64,000 nucleotides of DNA from Allodiplogaster sudhausi (taxonomy: Eukaryota; Nematoda; Chromadorea; Rhabditida; Diplogasteridae): the NCBI GenBank assembly GCA_945643635.1, contig CALZFC010000021.1, positions 4,934,001-4,998,000 on the forward strand, in the 5' to 3' direction. This document shows, piece after piece, positions 1 to 11,042 of this stretch (position 1 is its first letter; every line of letters starts with the position of its first letter). The notes beneath the pieces were generated by a model. It made no database searches and was not told the DNA's origin. It worked only from the letters and a program-made list of their open reading frames with translations. The position numbers were made by a program, and so were the translations under genes.

Positions 1-156
1 CGAAAAAAAACATCTTTGGTTCTAATTCGTTTTTCAGTATTAACGTTGAGTTGGTATTAGCGTTACCTGGCTTTTTACGGGCGAAAAGGCTCGTACTCCA
101 AGAGAGAGAGAGAGAGAGAAAATAGGTTCCTAAAAATAGTAATAATGAAGATTGAG

Positions 157-568
157 GTGATGATGGGCATGGTGGTCTCTCCTGGCATTCACAACGTCCC
201 GCCGCACCTCCTGCAGTACATGCTGCCGAACATTGAAGGAATGCCCGGCTGTCAGTATTCCTCCCCTCTTTCTATTCGAGAAAAGCGTTCTCCAGTATTC
301 TAGGAGAGTCCAGTAATGTTGTTCAAACTTTTTTCTTGAAAATATTTTCAATTATTCACTCAAAATTATATCTATTTTCATTGTAATATCTGAAAAACCT
401 ATTTGATCTTTCTAAAATTAAAGATTCACTGATGTCATCTGGCGCGTTCGGTGCAAGCGGACCCTACCCTGGCTGGACTACTGTGGCACCGGATGGCAAT
501 ATCTTCTTCCCAGCCGAATTCCAGGTCCCTTCGGAGTAGGACCGAACATCAAGATTCGAGGACAGAAG
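157..568 (+). CDS. 3' end of an unidentified + strand gene (partial)
   Basis: Two exon-like blocks are visible. Block 157-254 follows an AG and is open in one frame (it reads SPGIHNVPPHLLQYMLPN and on to GMPGC), ending before a GT at 255. Block 424-539/568 follows the AG at 422-423. The phase-consistent join reads FTDVIWRVRCKRTLPWLDY and stops at TAG 566-568. Another frame of the second block (GAFGASGPYPGWTTVAPDG) looks more protein-like and stops at TAG 537-539, but its phase does not match the first block. I do not recognise the protein. The gene would start to the left of the window. Both the exon structure and the final frame are uncertain. Confidence 0.3.
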
Positions 569-1508
569 TAGTGAGTTGACGAATCAAAATAATAAATACC
601 CCACCCTCCGTTTCCCCATGTTGTGCTTGTTACCGGAAGGCTTAAGATTTTTTTCTGCTATTTTAAACATGAATTTTTGTTTTGCAGTTTGGAGGAATTT
701 CTCGAAGTTATTTGATCAGTTTAATTAGTGAAATGTCTACATTTCCTGTCTGAATTCGTGTTTTTATGTAATTGTCACTTTTAAAGCTTTCTCCTAACAG
801 TTAGCTCGAGCTTAGTTAGGCACAATCATGGTAAGTGTTTTAATCTACTTCTCTTTCTTTCGCTTGCTGCCTCTCTCAACCTCCCTATGTGTTAACTGCC
901 TACTCTATTATCTCTCGTTTTTCACTTTCTTTTGATTTTATTTTCTACCCTCATCCATACCCTAAATTTTCTGTGTAGTCTTAAATCAGGATCATTCCCA
1001 CCTTACCTTCCTACAATTATTTGAGACGGTTAATTTGAACATAAAAATTTTTCGCGTTGTTTTGAAATTATTTTGTTAACTCTTATATTTTCCCTGGTAT
1101 TTTTTTCTTGTCTCTATAACGGAGTTATAGTAGAAAAATTTATTCCCACTTTTTCCTGTAATATCTCGTGTAACAATTTCCCTCTATTTGACGCATGTTT
1201 AAATTTTTGTGAGAAGTTGTCTTCCTGAAATAATTTTCGATTAATTTTGTTAACGCTCGGATATCTCCTGTAATGATCTGGGAAATTATTTTGGTATGTC
1301 GAAGCTCCGTGTTCTTTCTCATGATGCGTTCTTGAATAAAGTTGAGTGCTGCGGCTACTACTTGAGATAGTGTTTGGCTGTAAATATCAGTGCGTAAATA
1401 CGTGGTGAGCTTCGTGAGTCCCGTGGTTACAGTAGAGATAACACCGAATTAGTGTATCGCAATATAGGTTTGTAGCACGCTCAACAAGTGCTCGTTTGGA
1501 GTCCTTGG
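569..1508. other. Intergenic/upstream region, no gene seen
   Basis: This AT-rich stretch separates the putative upstream 3' end from the SLC30A9-like start codon. It contains a CT-rich tract near 850-960 and no open frame with coding character on either strand. The SLC30A9-like promoter must lie here, but I see no convincing TATA box. Confidence 0.5.
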
Positions 1509-4500
1509 ATGACGTCTCTTCTTCACATTCCGCCGGCTCTGTTAACAGCATCCATTAAGCATGGTGAGCTGGCCGGTTTGTATCAAGGCTATTTTGTTTG
1601 TATTCATTTTTGAAAATGGCATCGGGCTTCCTTTTCATATGTTTGTGATGGGTGTAAGTAACAAGACGAGTTTCAAACATTTCTTAGGAAGGCAGAATCA
1701 GAAATATATGCTAGATTTCCTATAAATGCGTTTCAGAAGCGGAAATAAATATTTGATGGTTTTCCAATGAAGATGTTATAGTGCGCAGCCGACATCCCGG
1801 TTGCCTGCTGTCTCTTCTCGCTGTCCGAGCTGTTTCATCGGGCGGAGGGCGTGATAAAAGTGGAGAAGAAGCTGGAGCAAGAAGCGGGCTAAAAGGTTAC
1901 TAAAGAGCAAAAAGAGTAAGATTTAGAAACGTTTCGAACAATTACGCAAAAGAAAACATTGAACCTTGATTCTGATGCGGTAATTTGGATCATTACATAA
2001 CAGAGCGAGTTTAATTTGTCTGAAATTATGAAGCAGTGAGCGAACTATTGGTGATTCTTTATGAGCTGCTTGTCTTACTGAAAAGTGTAGCAGTCATTGG
2101 AACAGAGAAAGTTAAGGATTTCTTTTCTTATAGTGATGTAAAAAAAAGTAGTGCTGCATTAATTGTTGAGAGTTGCTGAAAACATGTCCTGTGTTGAGTT
2201 GCTTTTGAATTCGATGGTAGGTGGTTTTATTTTAGTTCGTAGTTCGGTCTTAAAATAGCCAAAGAAACATATTCTTGGAGATTAGCTTCTTTTTTTTGCC
2301 ACAAGGGTAAAAGTGCATTATCGGTTAACGATAAGCCTCCACAATAGTCATGAATACTGAAATAGATTACGGTTTTGTCTCGTTCCTCTGTGTTAAATTA
2401 TTGTGTTAAATTATTATCATTCACGGACAGTGCTGAATGATGGAGTGGTCGACTTCTTTTCAACTGCCTGTCCATTAAAATATCATATTATCTTAATGTA
2501 CTTTATGTCTTATCATTTTCATTCCATGTATTCTTATGGAGCCCTCGATGCTAATGTTTGCTCCCATCTCCAGAGGACTCCTCCCTGAAGAAGCTGAACG
2601 CGAGTCAGCGCCAGGGCCTGTTCCGGATCGCTCGGGTTACGAGGAGGACCAGGACGTACGAGGATGATAAGGTTCATGCTTTTCTGTTTTACAGAGTCGT
2701 ATGTGATTGTCAACTCTTATTGTTAGGCAGAAAGTCGCCTTAAAATTGTTGTTGTTCTCCTCGATTGCTCGCCATATGTAGGAGATCTGACTTTTTTTTT
2801 TTAACAAAAACTAGAAAAAATAACCATAATTCCATTATCCTATTTAGTTGATACCGCAGAAAATATGAGCCTCATGCTTCCTGTAGATTGACCAGCTCCG
2901 AGCGATGGCCGAGTTTGGGCTGTCGGAACGCGACCTCGAGGACCTGCCCGCGCAGCCAAGGCCGGCCAAGAGCTTGATGTCGTCTTCAGGACTCGCTTCT
3001 GGCAGCCAAAACCTCTACTCGCTCACTGATGTCTACCACCGCGCGCTCAAGGTACGGTAGTGGAGAAGATTACGGTGGCCCTGAACAGCCGAGCTTGGAG
3101 ACTACGGAAGTTATTAGGTGTCTGGGAAATGCTTGTAGATGTTGTAGACGCTCCTCTTTTCGGCGGAGAACTATTGTGCTTGTGTATAACTCAGATCATC
3201 GGCTTTCAGTATGTGCAATAAGTTCATCATTGGAAGAGAAAAAAAGGTAATTAGTTATCGTGATGAGTAATGTTTATCTTAGTAATATATGGGTGTCAAA
3301 TCTATATCATTACATGTAGAAAGCGTCGAATGGCAAAAACTGGTTTATTTATAATTTAAGTGATTGCGAGCGCAAAAAAATTATAAACAAAAAATTTTTA
3401 ACAGGTACACGGCAGCAACGAGGCTCTTGAGTCGCAGCGGAGGCCCATGGTGGATATCAGGGCAGAGTTGACGGATGCAGAGAGGATGAGGATGCGGATG
3501 AGAGTAGAGGTTTAGGGAATTCTCCCTCTCTCTCTCTCATTACTTGTATAATTTGTCTTTGTTTTTGCAGGCTAACGTAGAAGGGAACCTGGGAGCTGAT
3601 CGAGTGGTTGGCATCGCCTTCGCACTCAACACATGCGACATGCTCATGAAGGTTCCAGGGGGGATGGGGAGACAGGGCCCCCGTCGTGAGAACAGAGGGG
3701 GGGGGGGGAATGGGGGCACACCTTGGCGTTAAATATCGACTGGGGGTATAGTGCCCTGAAATAAGGATTGGGGAAGGAAATGGAGGGCGTATTTGAATGC
3801 TTCTCTTTGTATTTCAGTTCACGGCCGCCTATCTAACTGGCTCGAAGTCACTCTTCGCCGAAGCAATTCACTCCACAATGGACACTTGCAATCAGCTCAT
3901 TCTCTTGCTCGGAATTCGCTACTCGGCCAAGAACGCCGATCACAATTTTCCTTATGGATACGGTGGGGGTTTTTTTCCTTTTATATATGTATTAATTTAC
4001 TTTTTCATTGCCCTTTTCGTCATTCCTTCAGGTGAAATGAAAAAGAATTTTACACGAGTTAAAAAAGATTCTGTTGGGAGTTAAGTTCGCGGAAATTCAA
4101 CAACTTTTTTCTCTTATTATTATAAAAGTAGTAATGTGATTGGGCGCCTAAGAATGCAAAACTCCTCTATCTAGGCAACATGCGTTACGTAACGTCGCTG
4201 ATCTCCGGCTGCGGAATCCTCGGATTCGGATGTGGCCTATCGATGTACCACGGCATTAGCGGGCTTCTTGATCCGGGTCAACTCGAGCCGATGACCTATG
4301 TTGGACTTTTCATTAATATTTGTTTATGTCTCAATTTTATTTTTTAATAGCGATAAAATAATATTTTCTTAACTTGTTTAAGAAATGTATTTTGTCTATA
4401 AAGTATCTAATTAAATTTATGAAGAATACATTTAGCTATATTCAATCAAGGAAACTTGGTGCTCGCACATTAAGGTGGGTAGAGTTAAATACAGAATTTG

Positions 4501-7500
4501 TTTGTCAAATTCTGGATGGGGGAATGCTCAAAATTAGGATGAATCTGTAAAAGAGACTCAACCGTTCAAGCCCCCTCTCAATTTCTTAGGCCTACTACGC
4601 GCTTGGGATGTCACTCTGCTTCCAAGGCACCTCTGCAATCACTGCATACCGAGAAGTGAAGAGGAAGGCAAATAAGGCGGGAATCTCCATCATCAACTAT
4701 GGTATCGTTACTTTATTGTCTTTTTTATTTATTTATTTTATTGTTTTACATGTCAAGCTTAATTTTATTTGGTCGGTTGGCATATTGTTATTAATTTAAA
4801 TTAATTGAACAACTCTTAAGAGAGCCTCTCTGTAAGGCTCAAGCAGCGCTCAATGGGCGCCTGACCCGGGGGAAAGTGTTGGATTTTGGTAACCAAAATT
4901 TTATGAGGAGTACCACCTTGCATTGTAAAAGAAATAATGGGGTCAAATTTGTTATAAAAATTTTTTTATTGCCAGTGGGTACAAAAGTAAGGTAAATATT
5001 TGAGTGCCCATAACTTCCTTAAAACTTAATATTTTTCAGTTTTCTTTTTTTGTTTTATTTGTCATTCGAATACACACAAAAACGTAATAGGAAGTGTTTT
5101 TTGAAAATTTCATTCTTGACCAGTTTTAGGCATTTTTCTGTTTCCGAAATTGGTTTTTTGGACATTTCAACTATTTTACGGCATGAGCACGGGCCAATGA
5201 ATAGTTTATAACAAAGAGGAGAAAAAAACTATACAAGATATGTTCTTATGAAGAAAATCGAAGGATATACATTTTACGAAATTTTGACTTGAACCTGGTG
5301 CACTCGCGTTTTTGCTCGTTGGGATGAAACTGTATAATTATTTTCAAAGCTTTGTTTTCGGGATAATATCGATGTCGATATATTAGCCATTAAATTCTCT
5401 ACCAGAAAAGGTATCTAACACCGATATACGAATTACCTTGGGACTCAGAGAATGCAATTATATGTTTTTCAAAAAAAAAAAAATTCAATGATAACTAATG
5501 AAACCCTCATTTTTAGTCCACAGAGGTAGCCAGTCGGAGCAATTCTCCATATCATAAGATAGAGCGAAGAATTCTGCATAACATATTCCCTTTTCGAGGA
5601 ATTTGAAGGATATACATTTCCTTTTTTCTATCAATATAGAAGTCTTTTCACGTCATGCAAACGACCCATGATATCGAAAGCGTATTCAGCGATCCATAAC
5701 TTTGCTCAATCTTAATATCAGAAAATCATAGGTATATCATCTAAGAGCTCTCACAGAGATCTTCAAATGCTACATACATACTTTTATTGAAATATTTATA
5801 TTTCTATGTAAAATTTGTTCTGTACTTTTAGAAGGCTTAAAAAACTATTTTACAAACATTTCCGCTTTTCAAAACATACTTCATAAGAAAGAGCGTGCAA
5901 TTTGCTACAAGGTGAACCACTTTCAATAAACTTTCAAGTCTATATTGTTCTGTTATAAGTCATAAGAATAGGTAAAGTATCGTCGCTATCCTTTAGCCCG
6001 AGAATTTCATTGTTTAGGTTATTCGAATTAGAATATTCCAATAATTTTTTACGTTGAAGAATTGTGCTAAGGTAAGCTGATGATTTTTATAACTTATAAC
6101 AAAACATTATAGACTTGAAAAAACTAATTTCGGAAACAGAAAAATGCCTAAAACTGGTCAAGAATGAAATTTTCAAAAAACACTTCCTATTACGTTTTTG
6201 TGTGTATTCGAATGACAAATAAAAAAAAAAGAAAACTGAAAAATATTAAGTTTTAAGGAAGTTATGGACACTCAAATATTTGCCTTACTTTTGCACCCAC
6301 TGGCAAGAAAAAATTTTTTATAACAAATTTGACCCCATTATTTCTTTTACAATGCAAGTGGGTACTCCTCATAAAATTTTGGTTACCAAAATCCAACACT
6401 TTCCCCCGGGGCAGGTCCACCTCGGCCCTTACGGAGAGGCTCTCTTAACTCTTTCATTTTTTATGTCTTATGGTCATTTTAAAGATATGGTACTTGACTT
6501 AACAACAGGGAAGAGAAAAGGTGGTATGAATTATAAAAGGAATAAATCCATCCAGATTTAATGCTTTTCTAATTCTTTTTTCTCTTTATTTGTAGCAGTG
6601 GGTAAAGCCTAAAAGCCAACATCGAGAGCCTAAATGGCCACAGACCCAGGGGTGTTGCATGCCATCATCGAATTTTTACCTAAAATTGCGGTTGGGTAAG
6701 GGATCATGGCAGCCTAAAATCAGAGTAGATAGGCATTATTGACATCACTGTTTCTTTCCTTCTTTGTAGTGAAGACATCCGCGGATCCGTCCCTCAACGT
6801 TGTCTTATTGGAGGACACCGCTGCGGTCTCGGGGGTTAGTAGGAGAAGGCCTGTTCAGCACAGGAAAGAGAAGAAGATTAGACATCCAACTCTCTCTCTC
6901 TCTCTGCTCTCTCCGTCTCTGCTTATGTCTTTATTTCTTTATCTCTCACCTTCCCTCTCTCTCTTCCTCTCTCTCCAGGTTGGCATTGCCTTATGCGCGA
7001 TCTCGCTATCCTCTCTCCTCGACTCGCCAATACCCGACTGCTGTGGATCTATTGTGATCGGAGCGCTTCTTGGTTAGCTTATTTTTATTTGTAGTTGTTG
7101 TTTTACTTAATTGATGCATTCATTGTATCAGAAAGCTTCTGAAAGTATCTTATCTTGATACAAATAAGGCATATTTTATCGCATATCTAGTTGAACTAAG
7201 AGCTACTATAGAGTAACTTGTTAACATTTTCTACATACCTGTATTGATTGTCACAGGTACCGTGGCCACTTTCATCATCCGCACGAATGCGACTCACCTG
7301 GTTGGCCGTAGTCTGCCCGGCCGGATTACAGATGACATTGTCTGCCGACTTAATAATGACCCAGTCATACGGCAAGTACTTTATTTCACTTCTATTCTCA
7401 TTTTATATGTATTGAGATTCCAAACGGTTTAAAAAATGGTGGGAGTTTTTGTTACGTTTCAAGGCATCCCAACAACATTTTTGGTGTTTTTTGTGGTGTC

Positions 7501-8947
7501 TTCCTTTTTAAAGAAAGAACTTTATTAGGCAACAGGCATTATCGTGGGGATTCTAACATGGAAACAGAGAAAAAATATTATAGCTTACTTAGCTATTCCA
7601 TCCTGGGCTTCACTGAACAATGTACTCGTATACTCAATTGAAAGTAAACATAGAAAAAAAGAAGTAATATGTGAAAAGGAGCACTAAGAAATAGAAAATA
7701 TTTAGCTTGGCATTTAGCGTAATAGGTGTTGTTAAAATTTTTGATTTATATTAGGGTCCGGCGCCGTTGAAAGTTTTGTGTTTATTTTATTTCTAACTTC
7801 GGTGCTTAAATTTAGCGGTAGGTGCAACTATGAGCATTCTATAACGACTGGGTACAACTCTGTGTATACTGGATTATATAAAAACACTAGCACATGCATG
7901 CCGTAAACAACACACACTCACACATACATGAGCAATATTTTTTGATTATCGCACGCATTTCTTGAGAGACGTCGAGTGCAAAATTAATTATTAATACTAG
8001 CGCTGCAAGAAAATGTAATAAATACCACTTCGACTGCTTAGGAGGAAAGGGTGGAGTATGGGGTTTGGGCCCGGAAGGCAAATTGGGCACAGTTAAATAC
8101 AGTATTTGCATGTCAAAATCTAGGTGGCGTATGGCTCCGAAGAGACCCTAAATCAGGATAGGTATGCAAAATAGACGGTATCTTTTTAACCGTGACACGA
8201 ATACAGATTACAATATAGAGCTAGTTAGCAAAGCAAAAAGTTATTGGCGCTAATTCCACTCTCCTCATTCCTTTGTACCTGTTTTCAGCATTAGGCGATG
8301 TTGGCAAAAATATAAACTGAATATTGTTTTGAAACGAGACAAACATATTTGAGCAATCAAATTATGGAAATAGTCGTGCCTTTTGGGGTATTGAACAGCT
8401 GAAATGAATTCTTTTTTAACAGGGAAAATATTTTTGCAAGAAATTTGGCGGGAGGAGTCAATTTTTAATTTTGCTCTGCCTGTCAGATCCGTCCACGACG
8501 TGAAGACGACGTCCCTCGGTGTTGAGCACTCACGCTTCAAGGCAGAGATCGACTTTGACGGAAGAGCCATCACGAGGTCGTACCTGGCAACGAAGTGCGA
8601 TAAGGAGGAGATGCTCAAGGTTGGGGCCATACTGTAGGAGTTTATCAAATGTTGGGGCCGTATTTTTGGAGTTTATCACAGCTTGGACCGTATCTTGGGA
8701 ATTTTAGAAAAGGATTTTCGGTGATCAAAGGAGTTATTTAGAAGGTTTGTTTTTTAATGATGACAGTATTCGCATTTGTGTGCTTTAGGAGGTACAGTCG
8801 CTCAAGACGACAGAAGAGTTGGACGAGTTTATGGAGACGCATGGGGAAAGAGTTATCGATCGAATCGGAGATGAGATCGATAGAATAGAGCGAGAAATCA
8901 CGAAGAAGCATCCGGATATCAGACACGTGGACTTGGAAGCACTCTAG
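1509..8947 (+). CDS. SLC30A9: SLC30A9/ZnT9-like mitochondrial zinc transporter (cation diffusion facilitator)
   Basis: Fourteen exons join in phase to about 505 codons: 1509-1563, 1830-1895, 2574-2671, 2887-3051, 3405-3509, 3571-3651, 3818-3962, 4175-4299, 4590-4701, 6770-6834, 6979-7072, 7257-7371, 8487-8619, 8789-8947 (TAG). ZnT9 family proteins export zinc from mitochondria. The family signature is clear: AEAIHSTMDTCNQ in a membrane helix, PYGYGNMRYVTSLISG, LLEDTAAVSG, LLGTVATF..TNATHLVGRS, then the cytosolic domain FKAEIDFDGRAITRSYL and the C-terminal DIRHVDLEAL. Vertebrate ZnT9 is somewhat longer (about 568 aa), mostly at the N-terminus. The predicted N-terminus MTSLLHIPPALLTASIKH is basic, hydrophobic and lacks acidic residues, which suits a mitochondrial presequence; exons 1-2 rest on phase consistency only and are less certain. 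The intron at 7372-8486 uses a GC donor (CG|GCAAGT). The family's HPYG motif reads FPYG here. Confidence 0.9.
4469..4566 (+). repeat. Dispersed repeat copy A
   Basis: This stretch, sharing the core GAGTTAAATACAG followed by TGTCAAA, aligns over about 100 bp at roughly three-quarters identity with 8085-8200 in another intron of the same gene. A weaker third match lies at 6660-6735. It looks like old copies of an interspersed repeat; no termini were defined. Confidence 0.5.
4820..6444. mobile_element. Non-autonomous inverted-repeat DNA transposon (TTAA target duplication, piggyBac-like)
   Basis: A 1625 bp element lies inside the 2 kb intron of the SLC30A9-like gene (4702-6769). Its ends are imperfect inverted repeats of about 345 bp (4820-5165 and 6110-6444), beginning GAGAGCCTCTCYGTAAGG. 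TTAA lies immediately outside both ends (4816-4819 and 6445-6448). TTAA duplications are typical of the piggyBac superfamily, but the termini do not start with the usual CCC, so the superfamily is inferred from the duplication alone. No transposase frame is present; the AT-rich interior has no coding character. Confidence 0.8.
8085..8200 (+). repeat. Dispersed repeat copy B
   Basis: This is the second copy of the repeat at 4469-4566, with the core CAGTTAAATACAG and TGTCAAA, and a downstream part reading ATCAGGATAGG. It lies in the GC-AG intron of the SLC30A9-like gene. Confidence 0.5.
8620..8705 (+). repeat. Short tandem repeat starting at a splice donor
   Basis: There are about three imperfect copies of a unit of roughly 31 bp that begins GTTGGGGCC and contains GGAGTTTATCA. 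The first copy starts exactly at the GT donor of the exon ending at 8619, so each repeat brings a potential GT donor with it. Confidence 0.6.
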
Positions 8948-9605
8948 GGGCCGGGTTTTAAGCGGGAGTCCGGGCCAGATTTTTGGTTCTCTGAGATGTC
9001 CAGTAAAGCCCGGAATTCTCATTTAATAGCTAGAGACACAAGCTCAAAATGCCTGTGTCCATTCAAGAATTTTGTGACATTTTTTTCCCACTGGCAGCTT
9101 TCATCGTGCATCTAGAAGCCCAGTGTTGTAACTCATTTTAGGATAAGTGGAGACAAAAAAAACGAGATAGTTCTTCCCTGCCTATACCTCTAGTCGCGTG
9201 GTTTTTATAATCGGTGCTGGTAGTCGAATTCGCGCATCATATGCCTTTCTTGTCTCCATTTTGTAAATAGTCTTTTCCTTTAAATGAAATAGCATTTTGT
9301 CTATGCTTACTGTATCCGATGTCTAGTGTCCATTCCGTACTAAATAAGAATGTGATTAGAGAAAATATGCCCCTCTTATTTATTCAGAAAGTTGATTGTG
9401 GCATTGTCTTTTTTCAGCGAGAAAATGCGTTATTTTTACCGCTTGGTGAAATGGCCGAATTTTGACGACATACTTGGTTTTATAGAATTGCGGACGCTAC
9501 TTATTCTCTGGCGAGAAGAGTATTGATAAAAAGCGTTACTTGGGACGAAAATTATAAGAAGATTGAAAAGGGTGCGATAGACTAGCCAAGAGAGGGCGGC
9601 GGCTG
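8948..9605. other. Gap between convergent gene ends
   Basis: This holds the 3' UTR of the SLC30A9-like gene and the 3' end of the opposing gene. No canonical AATAAA was seen close to either stop; TAAATAA near 9340 on the + strand is a possible weak signal. No coding signal was found. Confidence 0.5.
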
Positions 9606-10150
9606 CTAGACATCAACCACGTCACTCGCCCTCTGCAGCAGCCCGCTCCGCTGCGCCTTCAGCTTGTCCCTCTCGAACCTGTAGAGGTGCACCTTCATCG
9701 TGGCCCATCGGATGAAACTGCAAGTGGTAGTCCATTAATAGATTAAGAACTTTCAACACCCTTGAGATTAGCTCGGCTGGAATTCTCGTTTTAGTCTACA
9801 AGTATCTCGAAAGTACAAGACCCTAAATCCCTGCAGTGGTTACAAAAACTCTTTCAGACACGTGTACCATATCCTTAAACTGGCTACCGGAACCCCTCTA
9901 GCCCCACTCACGATCGAATGGTTATGACGACGAAGAAGATGGTGAGCACGAGTGCCGTGCCAACCCCGACCATAGGATCGTACGCGGCATAGAAGTCGGC
10001 GACCGAACGCGGGGGGTTGTGCTGGAGAGGGGGAGGAGAGGAATGTTATCTCTGTCACTCTCTCTCTCTCTCTCTTTCTCTCGCTCTCTCTCTCATTCTC
10101 TCGCTCTCTTCCGCTTTCTCTCGCTATCTCTCTCTTTCTGTCACTTTCTT

Positions 10151-10192
<42 letters not shown>

Positions 10193-10285
10193 CCCACGCC
10201 ACTCACATCCATAAAGTCTCTCTTCTCCGCACACGCAGGCAGGCAAGTCTTCGGTGTAGTCCTTGTCGCCATGAAATAGAATCGC
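9606..10285 (-). CDS. 3' part of an unidentified single-pass membrane protein gene
   Basis: Three - strand exons join in phase: 10285-10207, 10021-9912 and 9717-9606 (stop TAG). They encode the last 99 residues. The order is a cysteine-containing segment (RTTPKTCLPACAEKRDFMD), then HNPPRSVADFYAAYDP, a hydrophobic helix (MVGVGTALVLTIFFVVITI) and a basic tail (RFIRWATMKVHLYRFERDK-like, ending RASDVVDV). This suits a C-terminal transmembrane helix with a cytoplasmic tail. Upstream exons are missing: the first exon begins with the third base of a codon, and the sequence beyond 10286 is CT/GA-rich. I do not recognise the family. The gene is tail to tail with the SLC30A9-like gene. Confidence 0.6.
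10046..10190. repeat. CT/AG microsatellite
   Basis: This is an almost pure dinucleotide tract with TTTCTCTC interruptions. It lies in the intron between two exons of the - strand membrane protein gene, so the transcript carries the GA strand. Confidence 0.9.
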
Positions 10286-10724
10286 CTGAAACAATTCTTT
10301 ATTATTAAAATAAATTAAAATAACCATTAAGAAAAATAAGTAAAAAAAAAATTTTGATCCACAGTTACTTGGCGAGAATTTCTGAGATAAAATTTTTTTC
10401 CTTTATAAAATAATTAAACAAACATGGCTTATTCTTTTTTCTTCATATTTTTTTTTTTCAAAACCGAATTCATTCTTTTCACCCTGTCAATGCTCTTTTA
10501 TCTCTCTCTCTTTCTATCTGTTCTCTCTCTGCCTCACTCTATCTCTTCATTGAAGACTCTCGCAAATGACGACTTCTTTATTACAAGCATTCCGAAGCTC
10601 CAGCGTTTTTATTGGCATTGGATATTGTTCCTGATGTCTCCTTTACTCTCTGACTTCGTCTCTTACTTTCCACGTCTCAAATTCCTTCCATCGCTAACTC
10701 CCTTCCTTTCTTCTCTCTTTCTCT

Positions 10725-10765
<41 letters not shown>

Positions 10766-11007
10766 CTTCCGCTCTTTCTTATCTCACCCTTGTTCTCTCG
10801 CTTTTCTATGATATTCTTCATTTCTAGATGACTTCATCTCTTGCTTTCACAGCCCTACTGATATGAGATAGACGGCAATAAACGGTTCCTCTCGCTTTAT
10901 CATTCTTTCATGATGAGCTATCGCAATCTCTCTTAACACTTTTCTGTATCTCTTCATTTCACACTCACAAAATTCACTATCTCTGTTCCCTCGCTCCCTT
11001 CCCATCA

Positions 11008-11042
<35 letters not shown>

